Assembly: GCA_964433345.1 (NCBI GenBank)
Contig: CAYSQJ010000008.1
Location: forward strand, 78,957-142,956
Direction of reading: 5' to 3'
Origin: Ga0077527 sp964433345
GTDB taxonomy: Bacteria; Pseudomonadota; Gammaproteobacteria; Burkholderiales; SG8-41
DNA length: 64,000 nt
Shown here one piece after another: positions 54,576-64,000 of this stretch. Numbering within the stretch: position 1 is the first letter of the stretch; each line of letters opens with the position of its first letter. The translations under genes were made by a program, and so were the position numbers. Under the pieces are notes generated by a model, which was not told where the DNA came from, did no database searches, and saw nothing but the letters and a program-made list of their open reading frames with translations.

Positions 54576-56084
54576 TCAACTCTCGTCGCCCTTGCTGCCC
54601 ATTGCCCGCAGGCGTGGAATGATGAATGGCAGCAGCACCGAGATCAGCGACATCGCCAGCAGCGTCACCGTGATCGCGCTGCCATAGAAGATCTTCAGGT
54701 CACCGCCGGAAATGGTCATCGCCTGGCGGAAGGACTGTTCCATCATGCCCCCCAGCACCAGCGACAGCACCAGTGGCGCCACCGGGATGTCCACCTTGTC
54801 GAATACGTAACCGAGGACCCCGAAGAGCAGGATCAGCCAGAGATCAACGACACTGCCGTTGATGGCATAGGCACCGATCGCGGAAATCGCGACGATCATC
54901 GGATAAAGGATGCCCTGCGGTATGTAGAGCAGGCGCACGAACAGGCCGATCAGCGGCAGGTTGAGGATCACCAGCATCACGTTGCCGATGTACATGCTGT
55001 TGATCAGTCCCCACACCAGGTCGGGGCGGTTCTGGAACAACAGCGGACCCGGCTGCACGCCGTACATGATGAAGGCACCGAGCATCACCGCAGTGGCACC
55101 TCCGCCGGGAATGCCCAGGGTCAGCAGCGGCACCAGCGCACCGGCGGTGTCTGAATTGTTGGCCGCCTCGGGACCGGCCACACCCTCGATCGCGCCATGT
55201 CCGAACTCCTCGGGATGCTTGGACATGCGCTTTTCGGCGGTGTACGACATGATCGAGGCGATCGTGCCGCCGGCACCCGGCAGCACGCCGATGACAAAGC
55301 CGATGATGCCGCCGCGCCAGATCGGTCCTATCGAGCGTTTCCATTCCTCGCGGGTGAGCCACAGCTTGCCCTTGATCTTCATCGCCTCGGCCGAGGTGCC
55401 GCGGAAAATACCCTCCAGCCCGCGCAGCACTTCCGCCATCGCGAACAGTCCCACCACCACCACCACGAAACCGACGCCGTCCTGGAACTCCGGAATGCCC
55501 ATCGTGAAACGCGCCTGCCCGCTCTGCAGGTCGATGCCGATGGTGGCAATCATCAGCCCGAGGATGGTCGCAATGACGCCCTTCGCCGGCGACTTGCCGG
55601 TCAGCGTGGAGACAGCGGTCATCGCAAACAGCATCAGCGTGAAGTACTCCGCCGGCCCGAACTTGAGCGCCATCGAGGTCAGCGGTACCGCGAACAGCGT
55701 CAGGCCGATGACGCCGATGGTGCCGGCAATGAAGGAGCCGATCGCGGAAACCGCCAGGGCGGCGCCGGCGCGGCCTTTCTTGGCCATTTCGTAACCGTCG
55801 ATCGAAGTCATCACCGAGGCCGCTTCGCCCGGTGTGCGGATCAGGATCGCCGTGGTCGAGCCGCCGTACTTGGCGCCGTAATAAATGCCGGCCATCATGA
55901 TCAGTGCCGACGTCGGATTCATGCCATAGGTGATCGGAATCAGCAGCGCAATGCCGGCCGAAGGTCCGATGCCGGGGAGCACGCCGATGATGGTGCCCAT
56001 GAACACGCCGAGAAAGGTGTACCACAGGTTGATGGGCTGCGTCGCAACCGCGAAACCGTTGAGTATGTGGGTCAGGGTTTCCAT
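54576..56084 (-). CDS. tctA: tripartite tricarboxylate transporter large membrane subunit
   Basis: This 502-residue protein has about 11-12 membrane helices and belongs to the TctA family. LGVFMGTIIGVLPGIGPSAGIALLIPITYGMNPTSALIMMAGIYYGAKYGGSTTAILIRTPGE, and its repeat GFVIGVLPGAGGTIASIMSYTAEKR, are the duplicated signature loops. It is the sodium- or proton-coupled channel that takes ligand from a Bug protein. The ATG at 56084 lies seven bases after the tctB stop, with GAGGCGG upstream. Confidence 0.93.
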   Translation of the reverse strand: METLTHILNGFAVATQPINLWYTFLGVFMGTIIGVLPGIGPSAGIALLIPITYGMNPTSALIMMAGIYYGAKYGGSTTAILIRTPGEAASVMTSIDGYEMAKKGRAGAALAVSAIGSFIAGTIGVIGLTLFAVPLTSMALKFGPAEYFTLMLFAMTAVSTLTGKSPAKGVIATILGLMIATIGIDLQSGQARFTMGIPEFQDGVGFVVVVVGLFAMAEVLRGLEGIFRGTSAEAMKIKGKLWLTREEWKRSIGPIWRGGIIGFVIGVLPGAGGTIASIMSYTAEKRMSKHPEEFGHGAIEGVAGPEAANNSDTAGALVPLLTLGIPGGGATAVMLGAFIMYGVQPGPLLFQNRPDLVWGLINSMYIGNVMLVILNLPLIGLFVRLLYIPQGILYPMIVAISAIGAYAINGSVVDLWLILLFGVLGYVFDKVDIPVAPLVLSLVLGGMMEQSFRQAMTISGGDLKIFYGSAITVTLLAMSLISVLLPFIIPRLRAMGSKGDES

Positions 56085-56091
56085 GGCCGCC

Positions 56092-56559
56092 TCAGAACGG
56101 AATGATGCCGCGGGCGAGATTCACGCCGAGCAGCTTGGTGAAGGCGGTGTAGCTGATCAGCACGAACAGCACGCAGCTCAGCCCGTTCATCAGGTGGCGG
56201 CCGCGGTTGAAGTAACCGGTCAGCCCCGCCAGGTAAATCAGCGTTGCCAGCATGTAACCCAGCGGCTCGAACAGCACGACATAAAGGGCGGTCCACGCCA
56301 CCACGGCCACCACCACCCAATGATGCGGTTCCCAGCGCAGCGCAGCGGGATCTTCAACGCCGGACTTCGCCTGCTTGCGGTCGCGCAGGATTTCGGCCAG
56401 CAGCATGGCCGCACCGATCAGCAGGCCCACCCCCAGCATCCTCGGGAAGGCCTTGGGCCCCAGCGGGTCGCCCAGCTCAAGGCTGGGTATCTGGGCTGTT
56501 CCCCAGAAATACACCCCTGCAATCAGCAAGGTGCAGACGAATATGATGCGGTCTGTCAT
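56092..56559 (-). CDS. tctB: tripartite tricarboxylate transporter small membrane subunit
   Basis: This 155-residue protein has four predicted helices (MTDRIIFVCTLLIAGVYFWGT; AFPRMLGVGLLIGAAMLLAEIL; HHWVVVAVVAWTALYVVLFEPLGYMLATLIYLAGL; SCVLFVLISYTAFTKLLGV), typical of TctB. LGPKAFPRMLGVGLL is the family's most conserved segment. Start ATG 56559 with GGGAGGAG upstream at a slightly long distance. First gene of the minus-strand carboxylate array. Confidence 0.9.
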   Translation of the reverse strand: MTDRIIFVCTLLIAGVYFWGTAQIPSLELGDPLGPKAFPRMLGVGLLIGAAMLLAEILRDRKQAKSGVEDPAALRWEPHHWVVVAVVAWTALYVVLFEPLGYMLATLIYLAGLTGYFNRGRHLMNGLSCVLFVLISYTAFTKLLGVNLARGIIPF

Positions 56560-57028
56560 GGTGAAAAGGCTCCTCCCGGTAATCGGATGCGACGGAATGG
56601 CGCTGCCGCGTAGTGTCCCGTTTTTGGAATGGCGCGCTGCGCACATCGCACGGTTTTCGCAGGCTGAAATCTTAACCGAGAACACATGGTCCTGTAAGGA
56701 TTTGAAGGTGTCGGGCCCGGATCGTGGAACCCTGAAAATCATCCCTGTCTGCAGGTCCTGCTACCTTGACAGAGCGCTGCAGCATGTCGGCAGTGCGTGA
56801 TCATGCGATGGACGACATCCATATCCCGAAGCGTTCCCAATCGTGGACATGCACCGCGATGAACCCTTAGGATGCAATTACCTCGCAGCGCCACCAACCA
56901 ACGATTCCGGCGCGATCGGACGCGACGATGAATTTCCTGTTGACCGCGACGACATGGCACTGAACAATGCGCAGCAGGCATTCGCCCGGAATACAACGTA
57001 AACCATTGTTTTTATTTAACATTTTATA
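56560..57028. other. 469-bp divergent region between tctB and the FAD oxidase gene
   Basis: No convincing gene. A short plus-strand open frame ending at 57002 has no start signal or recognisable product. The right end (57003-57030) is AT-rich and runs straight into the oxidase ATG. It should contain the array promoter (minus) and the oxidase promoter (plus), but I could not assign boxes with confidence. Confidence 0.6.
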
Positions 57029-58441
57029 ATGACCTCGAATATCGTTTCGGCACTGCAGTCCTTGCTCGGCACCAATGGCGTGCTTACGGCCGCCGCTGAC
57101 CTCGAACCTTATGTTGTCGACTGGCGCGGCGTTTATCGCGGCAACGCGCTCGCCGTTGCCCGGCCCGCGAACACCGCGCAAGTCGCCGCCGTCGTCAAGC
57201 TCTGTCACGAGACCGGAACACCGCTGGTGCCGCAGGGTGGCAACACCGGCATGTGCGGTGCGTCCGTACCGCAGCCAGAGGGACGCGAGATCGTGCTGTC
57301 GCTGGCACGGATGAACAGGATTCTCGAGGTCGATCCGCTGAACAATACGATGACCGTGGAAGCAGGCTGCGTGCTGTCCAACATCCAGCAGGCCGCGGCT
57401 GATGCCGGCCGGCTGTTTCCGCTAAGCCTCGGTGCCGAGGGCAGCTGCCAGATCGGCGGCAACCTGTCGACCAATGCAGGCGGCGTCAACGTGCTGAGAT
57501 ATGGCAACACCCGTGACCTGGTACTGGGTCTTGAAGTGGTCCTTCCCGACGGCCGCATCTGGAACGGCCTACGCGGTCTGCGCAAGGACAACACCGGTTA
57601 TGACCTGAAGCACCTGTTCATCGGAGCCGAGGGCACGCTGGGCATCATCACCGCGGCAACGCTGAAGCTTTTCCCGCGCCCTGCGGCAAATGCCACAGCA
57701 TGGATGGCGGTGCGGGATCCGGAAGCAGCGCTGCAACTGCTGGCGCTGATGCGGCGGCACTGCAATGACCGCATCACTGCCTTCGAGCTGATCTCGCGAC
57801 ACAGCCTTGAGCTGGTGTGGCGCCACATACCCGGAACCCGCGATCCGCTCGCCGAGCCGCATCCCTGGATCGTGCTGACAGAGCTGGCCGATGCCGGCGA
57901 CGAAACGGCATTGCGCGCCGATCTCGAAAAAGCGCTGGAATCGGCCTTCTCCGAGAACCTGGTGACTGACGCAGTCATCGCGGAGAGCCGCAGCCAGGCA
58001 CAGGCGCTGTGGCACATGCGGGAATCAATCCCTGAAGGCGCCCGCCAGGAGCCGGTGATGGTCTATCGCCATGACATCGCGGTGGCGGTCGGCCGCATAC
58101 CCGAGTTCATCCGCGAGGCGCAGGCAGCGCTGGAAGCAAAATTCCCCGATGTGCGCCTGATCTGCTTCGGCCATCTCGGCGACGGCAATCTGCATTACAA
58201 CGCCTACATTCCCTCGCGGCTGCGCACGGACGCGGCGGCGCGAGAGGCGCACGACGTCACGGAAACGGTGTACGACATCGTGCAACGCTACGGCGGGAGC
58301 TTCAGCGCCGAGCATGGCATCGGGCTGTCAAAGGTGGCCGAACTCGCGCGCTACAAGAGCGCGGTGGAGCTTGACCTGATGCGGACAGTCAAAAAAGCCC
58401 TGGATCCGCAGGGCCTGTTCAACCCGGGCAAGCTGTTCTGA
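57029..58441 (+). CDS. GlcD-type FAD-linked oxidase (D-2-hydroxyacid dehydrogenase)
   Basis: This 470-residue flavoprotein has a FAD_binding_4 domain (PANTAQVAAVVKLCHETGTPLVPQGGNTGMCGASVP; GCQIGGNLSTNAGGVNVLRYGNTRDLVLGLE-like segment) and a C-terminal oxidase domain with the metal/substrate His motif CFGHLGDGNLHYN and SAEHGIGLSK. The group contains D-lactate, glycolate and D-2-hydroxyglutarate dehydrogenases. The last would suit a pathway that generates 2-hydroxy acids. The ATG at 57029 has no Shine-Dalgarno, and the hexamer TATAAT overlaps its first bases. It is divergent from tctBA, so likely part of the same regulon. Confidence 0.88.
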   Translation: MTSNIVSALQSLLGTNGVLTAAADLEPYVVDWRGVYRGNALAVARPANTAQVAAVVKLCHETGTPLVPQGGNTGMCGASVPQPEGREIVLSLARMNRILEVDPLNNTMTVEAGCVLSNIQQAAADAGRLFPLSLGAEGSCQIGGNLSTNAGGVNVLRYGNTRDLVLGLEVVLPDGRIWNGLRGLRKDNTGYDLKHLFIGAEGTLGIITAATLKLFPRPAANATAWMAVRDPEAALQLLALMRRHCNDRITAFELISRHSLELVWRHIPGTRDPLAEPHPWIVLTELADAGDETALRADLEKALESAFSENLVTDAVIAESRSQAQALWHMRESIPEGARQEPVMVYRHDIAVAVGRIPEFIREAQAALEAKFPDVRLICFGHLGDGNLHYNAYIPSRLRTDAAAREAHDVTETVYDIVQRYGGSFSAEHGIGLSKVAELARYKSAVELDLMRTVKKALDPQGLFNPGKLF

Positions 58442-58453
58442 GCAGGATCCGGC

Positions 58454-58825
58454 TCAGGCGGCGGTCACAAACAGGCCAATCACACAGAACAGCCCTCCAG
58501 TCCACAGCAGCGAGCGCAGTGTCGGCCGGTCATACAGATAAGCCAGCGTATAGAGCACGCGGAATACGACGAATGCCAGCGCCAGCGCGTCCACCCGCGA
58601 CTGCTCGGCCCCCGCCAGCTGTGCGATGATCACAGCCGCCGCGAACAGCGGAAAGGCCTCAAAAGCATTGAGCTGCGCCCAGTAGGCCCGCTGCTGGCGG
58701 GGCGGCAGGCGGTCGATGCCGGCACGCGGGGCGGCGTTGTCATAACCGCGGCGCAATTTCGAAGCGACTGTCGGCCAGTACGGCAGCAGCCCGGCGACGA
58801 GGATCATCCAGTAAGCGGTGGTCAT
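58454..58825 (-). CDS. MAPEG-family membrane protein
   Basis: This 123-residue protein has four helices typical of the bacterial MAPEG group: MTTAYWMILVAGLLPYWPTV, RAYWAQLNAFEAFPLFAAAVIIAQLAGA, LALAFVVFRVLYTLAYLYDRPTLRSLLW and GLFCVIGLFVTAA. The core NAFEAFPLF and YDRPTLRSLLW motifs are characteristic. Function in bacteria is not established; relatives act on glutathione or eicosanoids. Start ATG 58825; the ribosome site is not evident. Divergent from msrB by 55 bases. Confidence 0.85.
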   Translation of the reverse strand: MTTAYWMILVAGLLPYWPTVASKLRRGYDNAAPRAGIDRLPPRQQRAYWAQLNAFEAFPLFAAAVIIAQLAGAEQSRVDALALAFVVFRVLYTLAYLYDRPTLRSLLWTGGLFCVIGLFVTAA

Positions 58826-58880
58826 GGCGTAAGAAACGAATTGGAACCAATTTGCGGGCTTTGCAGCCCAAGGATGCATT

Positions 58881-59276
58881 ATGAGTGAAAAAATCGAGAA
58901 AACCGAAGCGGAATGGAAAACCCTTCTGACGCCCCAGCAATTCGAAGTCACGCGGCGCAAGGGTACCGAGCGGGCATTTACCGGCGAATATTGGGACAAC
59001 CACGAGGACGGCGTATACCGCTGCATCTGCTGCGACGCCGAGCTTTTCCGTTCCTCCGAAAAATTCGATTCGGGAACGGGCTGGCCGAGCTTCTGGCAGC
59101 CTGCGGTGCCGGATCATGTCGCCACCGAGGCCGACCACGGCTTCTTCATGACAAGAACGGAAGTCCTGTGCAGCCGCTGCGAGGCGCACCTCGGCCATGT
59201 CTTCGAGGACGGCCCGCCGCCGACAGGCCTGCGCTACTGCATCAATTCGGCATCGCTGAGGTTCGAGAAGAAGTGA
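58881..59276 (+). CDS. msrB: peptide methionine (R)-S-oxide reductase
   Basis: This 131-residue MsrB reduces methionine-R-sulfoxide. Seen: two zinc CxxC pairs (CICC and CSRC), FDSGTGWPSFWQP, the HLGHVF turn, and the catalytic Cys in RYCINSASLRF. Length is standard. The unknown gene that follows overlaps its stop codon, and yciB and bolA lie further down, a common betaproteobacterial order. Confidence 0.95.
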   Translation: MSEKIEKTEAEWKTLLTPQQFEVTRRKGTERAFTGEYWDNHEDGVYRCICCDAELFRSSEKFDSGTGWPSFWQPAVPDHVATEADHGFFMTRTEVLCSRCEAHLGHVFEDGPPPTGLRYCINSASLRFEKK

Positions 59277-59968
59277 ATCGTGCGGCGCGGCGCGCCCTCG
59301 AACGGGCAGCGCAAAGCGTGATTCCGGCGTTCGAGCAGGCATGCCCTTTCCCGGGACAGGAAGTAACGCCGCCGCTGCTCGTCGACGCCCTCCGGCAATG
59401 CTTCGAAGCCTGCCAGCAGGCGGATACTGCCGAACCGGCGCTCCCCACGGAAGAGATCAACGAACTGGGGGCCCACGCGCTGGAATGCCTGTCAGACCTC
59501 GGACTTTGGGCTTTCCAGCTGAAGCTCGACGAGGCGCGCACGTGCATCGAAGATCTTGCCATGGACATGGCGCATTGGATCATCAGGCACGGCGGCCGGA
59601 TTACCGAACTGGAACCCGTGGTCAATGCCCTGGCGCGGCAGGCCAATGCGACCCGTGACCCGACCGTGCTGTCAGAACTTTTCGAGCGGGGACTTGCAAT
59701 AATCACCCATGCCGCACCCTCGCTCGCAGACGACCCCGGACAGCGGGAGCCCTGGCTGACTCTGCACTTCAACTGCGCAATCATCGCCACCCGGACGGGA
59801 GACACGGAGCGGATGAATGCCGCCTTTGACCTGCTTGAGAAAAACCTGCCCGAAGACTGCACCTCCTTTTACAGTGAAGGACTGCGTGAAACAGAAAAGG
59901 ACGGCTACGGCGATGCCGTTCGTGAAACCATGCGCGAGCGTCTCGCAAAATGGACTACCCGGCACTAA
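59273..59968 (+). CDS. unknown helical cytoplasmic protein coupled to msrB
   Basis: This 231-residue product matches no family I recognise. It is predicted mostly alpha-helical with no signal or membrane segment. Pattern features: LVDALRQCFEACQQADTAEP, ELGAHALECLSDLGLWAFQLKL and MAHWIIRHGGRITELEPVVNALARQANATRD, resembling a TPR-like or helical-bundle scaffold. The GTG at 59273 overlaps the msrB TGA, which indicates coupled translation. Codon use is like that of its neighbours, so I regard it as real. Confidence 0.75.
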   Translation: MNRAARRALERAAQSVIPAFEQACPFPGQEVTPPLLVDALRQCFEACQQADTAEPALPTEEINELGAHALECLSDLGLWAFQLKLDEARTCIEDLAMDMAHWIIRHGGRITELEPVVNALARQANATRDPTVLSELFERGLAIITHAAPSLADDPGQREPWLTLHFNCAIIATRTGDTERMNAAFDLLEKNLPEDCTSFYSEGLRETEKDGYGDAVRETMRERLAKWTTRH

Positions 59969-59987
59969 GAGGGGATAATCTCCGGCC

Positions 59988-60527
59988 ATGAAATTTCTCT
60001 TCGACATTTTCCCCGTCATCCTGTTTTTTGCGGCGTTCAAGTTCTACGACATCTACGTCGCCACCGCAGTCGCGATCGTCGCCACCGCGCTTCAGATCGG
60101 CTGGGTGTGGTTCCGGCATCGCAAGGTCGACAACATGCAGTGGATCAGTCTGGGCCTGATCGTGGTATTCGGAGGCGCAACCCTGCTGCTGCGCGATGAG
60201 ACTTTCATCAAATGGAAACCTACGGTGCTTTACTGGCTGTTCGCAGCGGTGCTGCTGGCTGCCGAATATGGATTCCACAAGAACCTGATCCGCTCGATGA
60301 TGGAAAAGCAGGTCACCGCCCCGGATCCGGTATGGCAAAAGCTGTTGCTGGGCTGGGTCGGATTTTTTGTGGTGATGGGCATACTGAACATCTACGTTGC
60401 CTACGGATTTTCGACGGACATCTGGGTCAACTTCAAGCTTTTCGGAGGCATCGGCTTGATGATCCTGTTCGTGATTGCCCAAGCCTCGCTGCTGGCGCCG
60501 CACATAAAGGAAAAGGAAGCCGAATGA
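59988..60527 (+). CDS. yciB: inner-membrane septation protein YciB (IspZ)
   Basis: This 179-residue integral-membrane protein has five to six helices. MKFLFDIFPVILFFAAFKFYDIYVATA and FIKWKPTVLYWLFAAVLLAAEYGFHKNLIRSMM are typical of the family. YciB is linked to septum formation and envelope integrity in E. coli. ATG at 59988 with GGGGA upstream. Followed by bolA, the usual order in this group. Confidence 0.95.
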   Translation: MKFLFDIFPVILFFAAFKFYDIYVATAVAIVATALQIGWVWFRHRKVDNMQWISLGLIVVFGGATLLLRDETFIKWKPTVLYWLFAAVLLAAEYGFHKNLIRSMMEKQVTAPDPVWQKLLLGWVGFFVVMGILNIYVAYGFSTDIWVNFKLFGGIGLMILFVIAQASLLAPHIKEKEAE

Positions 60528-60569
60528 GGGCTTCAGCATGATCGCGCATGACAAACAAGGGGTTTCCTG

Positions 60570-60830
60570 ATGGTCATTGCAGCGATACGCGAAAGGCTCG
60601 CCCCGCTCTCCCCCGAATCCATTGAAATCCTCGACGAGTCGGGTGAACACATTGGCCACGCCGGCGCCCGCGACGGTGGCGGCCATTATCAGTTGATCAT
60701 CGTATCAGGCCAATTTGCGGGCAAATCCGCCCTGGCGAGGCATCGCATGGTCTATTCCGCACTTGGTCCCTTGATGCACAAGGACATCCACGCGCTGGCC
60801 ATCAAGGCCTACGCGCCCGACGAAATCTGA
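60570..60830 (+). CDS. bolA: BolA-family protein
   Basis: This 86-residue class II KH-fold protein has SIEILDESGEHIGHAGARDGGGHYQLIIVSGQFAGKSALARHRMVYSAL and MHKDIHALAIKAYAP, the conserved BolA helices and strand with the candidate [2Fe-2S]-ligand His/Cys region (here His). BolA proteins act with monothiol glutaredoxins in iron-sulfur handling and affect morphology. Start ATG at 60570; the site is plain. Confidence 0.92.
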   Translation: MVIAAIRERLAPLSPESIEILDESGEHIGHAGARDGGGHYQLIIVSGQFAGKSALARHRMVYSALGPLMHKDIHALAIKAYAPDEI

Positions 60831-60848
60831 CTACCCACAGGAGCTGTC

Positions 60849-61622
60849 ATGCAGAAAACCACCGCAGTACATCTGATGATCGCCGTCGCCGCTGCACTTG
60901 CAGCGCCGGCCGCCATCGCCCAGGTCGCCAAGGTTAATGGCGTCACCATTCCGCAGGCGCGGGTCGACGCGCTGCTGCGCGACGTCACCGCGCAGGGCCG
61001 CCAGGACACTCCGGAACTGCGCAAGATGATCAAGGAACGACTGATCGAGAGCGAGATCATGACGCAGGAAGCGGTTCGCCTCGGCCTGAACAAGAATCCG
61101 GAAGTCAGTGCCCAGCTTGAGCTCACGCGTCAGCAGGTGCTCGTCAATGCCTACGTCAATGAAATGGCGCGCCGCAATCCGGCCACGGAAGACGCAATGA
61201 AAAAGGCTCACGAGCGCTTCAAGGACAGCCCGGCCGCCAACGAATACCGGTCACGGCATATCCTGGTGGGATCGGAAGCCGAAGCAAATGCACTCATCAA
61301 ACAGATCAAGGACGGCGCTGACTTTGCCAAGCTCGCTGCCGAAAAATCACGTGACGAAGGCACCAAGGCAAAAGGCGGTGAGCTCGACTGGGCGGTTCCC
61401 GCAACCTACGTAAGGCCTTTCGCAGAAGCACTGGCCAGGCTGAAAAAGGGCGACATGACCGAAGCTCCGGTGCAGACCAATTTCGGCTGGCATGTGATCC
61501 GCCTGGAGGACATCCGGCCAGTGGCTTATGAAACACTGAAGCCGCAGCTGCAGCAGGTTGTGCAGCGGGAAAACGTGCAAAAAGCGGTGGCCGAACTGCG
61601 TGCCAAGGCAAAGGTGGAATGA
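60849..61622 (+). CDS. periplasmic parvulin-type peptidyl-prolyl isomerase
   Basis: This 257-residue protein has a signal peptide (MQKTTAVHLMIAVAAALAAPAAIA), a SurA-like N-terminal chaperone helix set (VNGVTIPQARVDALL..LIESEIMTQEAVRLG) and a PpiC/parvulin domain (RSRHILVGSEAEANALIKQIKDGADFAKLAAEKSRDE, LDWAVPATYVRPFAEAL, TNFGWHVIRLED). It assists folding of exported proteins. 18 bases after bolA. A terminator follows. Confidence 0.93.
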   Translation: MQKTTAVHLMIAVAAALAAPAAIAQVAKVNGVTIPQARVDALLRDVTAQGRQDTPELRKMIKERLIESEIMTQEAVRLGLNKNPEVSAQLELTRQQVLVNAYVNEMARRNPATEDAMKKAHERFKDSPAANEYRSRHILVGSEAEANALIKQIKDGADFAKLAAEKSRDEGTKAKGGELDWAVPATYVRPFAEALARLKKGDMTEAPVQTNFGWHVIRLEDIRPVAYETLKPQLQQVVQRENVQKAVAELRAKAKVE

Positions 61623-61663
61623 AGCTCTGCTGCAGGCGACAGGATTGCGGATAACCGCGATAA

Positions 61664-61690
61664 AAAAAGCCCGGCACTGCCGGGCTTTTT
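61664..61690 (+). terminator. terminator after the parvulin gene
   Basis: AAAAAGCCCGGC and GCCGGGCTTTTT form a perfect stem (3-base loop ACT) ending in a T-run. It lies 40 bases after the gene. Since the A-run mirrors the T-run, it could also work on the minus strand. Confidence 0.9.
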
Positions 61691-61737
61691 CATGTCATTA
61701 CCGCCGGATCGAGACCCTCAACCAGGAAACCAAAAAC

Positions 61738-61770
61738 AAAAAAGCCCGACCTTTTACGGCCGGGCTTTTT
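61738..61770. terminator. terminator of the rRNA operon (minus strand), bidirectional form
   Basis: Near-perfect arms AAAAAAGCCCG.CC and GG.CGGGCTTTTT enclose a short loop. It lies 10 bases beyond the 3' end of 5S rRNA on the minus strand and is a near-twin of the hairpin at 61664, which shares the AAGCCCG/CGGGCTT arms. Two opposing units are thereby insulated. Confidence 0.88.
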
Positions 61771-61780
61771 CTTCAAAGGG

Positions 61781-61897
61781 TGCCTGACAATGTCCTACTT
61801 TCACACGGGTAGTCCGTACTATCATCGGCGCTGAGTCGTTTCACGGCCCTGTTCGGAATGGGAAGGGGTGGGACCAACTCGCTATTGTCGTCAGGCA
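61781..61897 (-). rRNA. rrf: 5S ribosomal RNA
   Basis: The complement begins TGCCTGACGACAATAGCG and ends GGACATTGTCAGGCA, so 5' and 3' ends pair as in 5S rRNA. The internal CCCACCCCTTCCCATTCCGA and GATGATAGTACGG blocks are diagnostic. Length is about 117 bases; ends may be off by one or two. It is the last gene of the rRNA operon. Confidence 0.95.
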
Positions 61898-62059
61898 TAG
61901 CTGTTTGGCGGTGCAGGTATGCAACCTGTGCACTGTCTGCACGCCTTGTCCGGAAGAAGTAAAGCACAAGTTATATAACTTGCTGATTTGATTGAACATT
62001 AACATGAGCCTACCTGAGCCAACTGATCCGACTAGGATCAGCGCACGCTCAAAATTATA

Positions 62060-64000
<1,941 letters not shown>

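Noticed and set aside
56950..56990. Sigma-54 promoter-like TGGCAC...TGC upstream of the FAD oxidase gene
   Set aside because: Distance between the GG and GC dinucleotides is one base longer than the strict sigma-54 spacing.
56801..57002. Short plus-strand open frame before the FAD oxidase gene
   Set aside because: No ribosome site, no start near its beginning and no recognisable motif.
61898..62059. tRNA gene in the 23S-5S spacer
   Set aside because: No cloverleaf or TTC motif; only one short hairpin.

Overview
The window looks like chromosomal DNA from a GC-rich betaproteobacterium, most likely Burkholderiales or a close relative. The evidence is the sdhCDAB-sdhE-gltA-sucA-odhB-lpdA-zapE gene order, the divergently placed mdh, several Bug (TctC-type) periplasmic binding proteins, a tripartite tricarboxylate transporter, a DUF2970 gene, and an msrB-yciB-bolA-ppiC group. 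There is no phage, plasmid or CRISPR locus. The non-genic structure is a family of CACAGAG inverted-repeat elements, a conserved AT-rich element at gene junctions, and one REP-like double palindrome.

Layout. 1-2974 (minus): an MmgE/PrpD-family protein, then a membrane-fusion adaptor and a truncated ABC permease. 3101-4110 (plus): a citryl-CoA lyase-like citrate synthase relative and a DUF2970 protein. 4132-8859 (minus): a small lipoprotein, a SET-domain protein, a Bug protein, propionyl-CoA synthetase and an AcuI-like acrylyl-CoA reductase. 8908-20599 (minus): the TCA block zapE, lpdA, odhB, sucA, gltA, sdhE, sdhB, sdhA, sdhD, sdhC (listed left to right; transcription runs the other way). 21143-31074 (plus): mdh, prpC, prpD, a thioredoxin-like protein and two tandem AcnA-type aconitases. 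31181-32821 (minus): malic enzyme.

33014-39347 (minus) is a tightly coupled five-gene operon: response regulator, YaiO-type outer-membrane barrel, membrane-anchored HEAT protein, membrane glycosyltransferase and CHASE/PAS histidine kinase. It reads as a self-regulated surface-polysaccharide system and is my main candidate for an undescribed system. 39532-46344 holds mixed accessory catabolic genes: TauD-like dioxygenase, FAH hydrolase, VOC protein, TSUP permease, a DctP-like protein without a signal peptide, a polysaccharide deacetylase, an amidohydrolase and a VIT-type transporter.

46451-56559 (minus) is a transporter/hydro-lyase/dehydrogenase array: tctB, tctA, an isocitrate/isopropylmalate dehydrogenase homologue, a ketopantoate-reductase-like protein, a Bug protein, two LeuC-like proteins, one LeuD-like protein and a second Bug protein. 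A GlcD-type FAD oxidase follows divergently. It looks like a pathway that imports a di- or tricarboxylate, isomerises it and decarboxylates it oxidatively. 58454-61622 holds housekeeping genes (MAPEG protein, msrB, an unknown gene, yciB, bolA, parvulin). The window ends in the 3' part of an rRNA operon on the minus strand (5S complete, 23S truncated by the window edge).

Functionally the window is dominated by carboxylic-acid chemistry. It has three citrate-synthase-fold proteins, two MmgE/PrpD proteins, four aconitase-superfamily large subunits and three Bug proteins. Together they link propionate and methylcitrate handling, the TCA cycle and organic-acid uptake.
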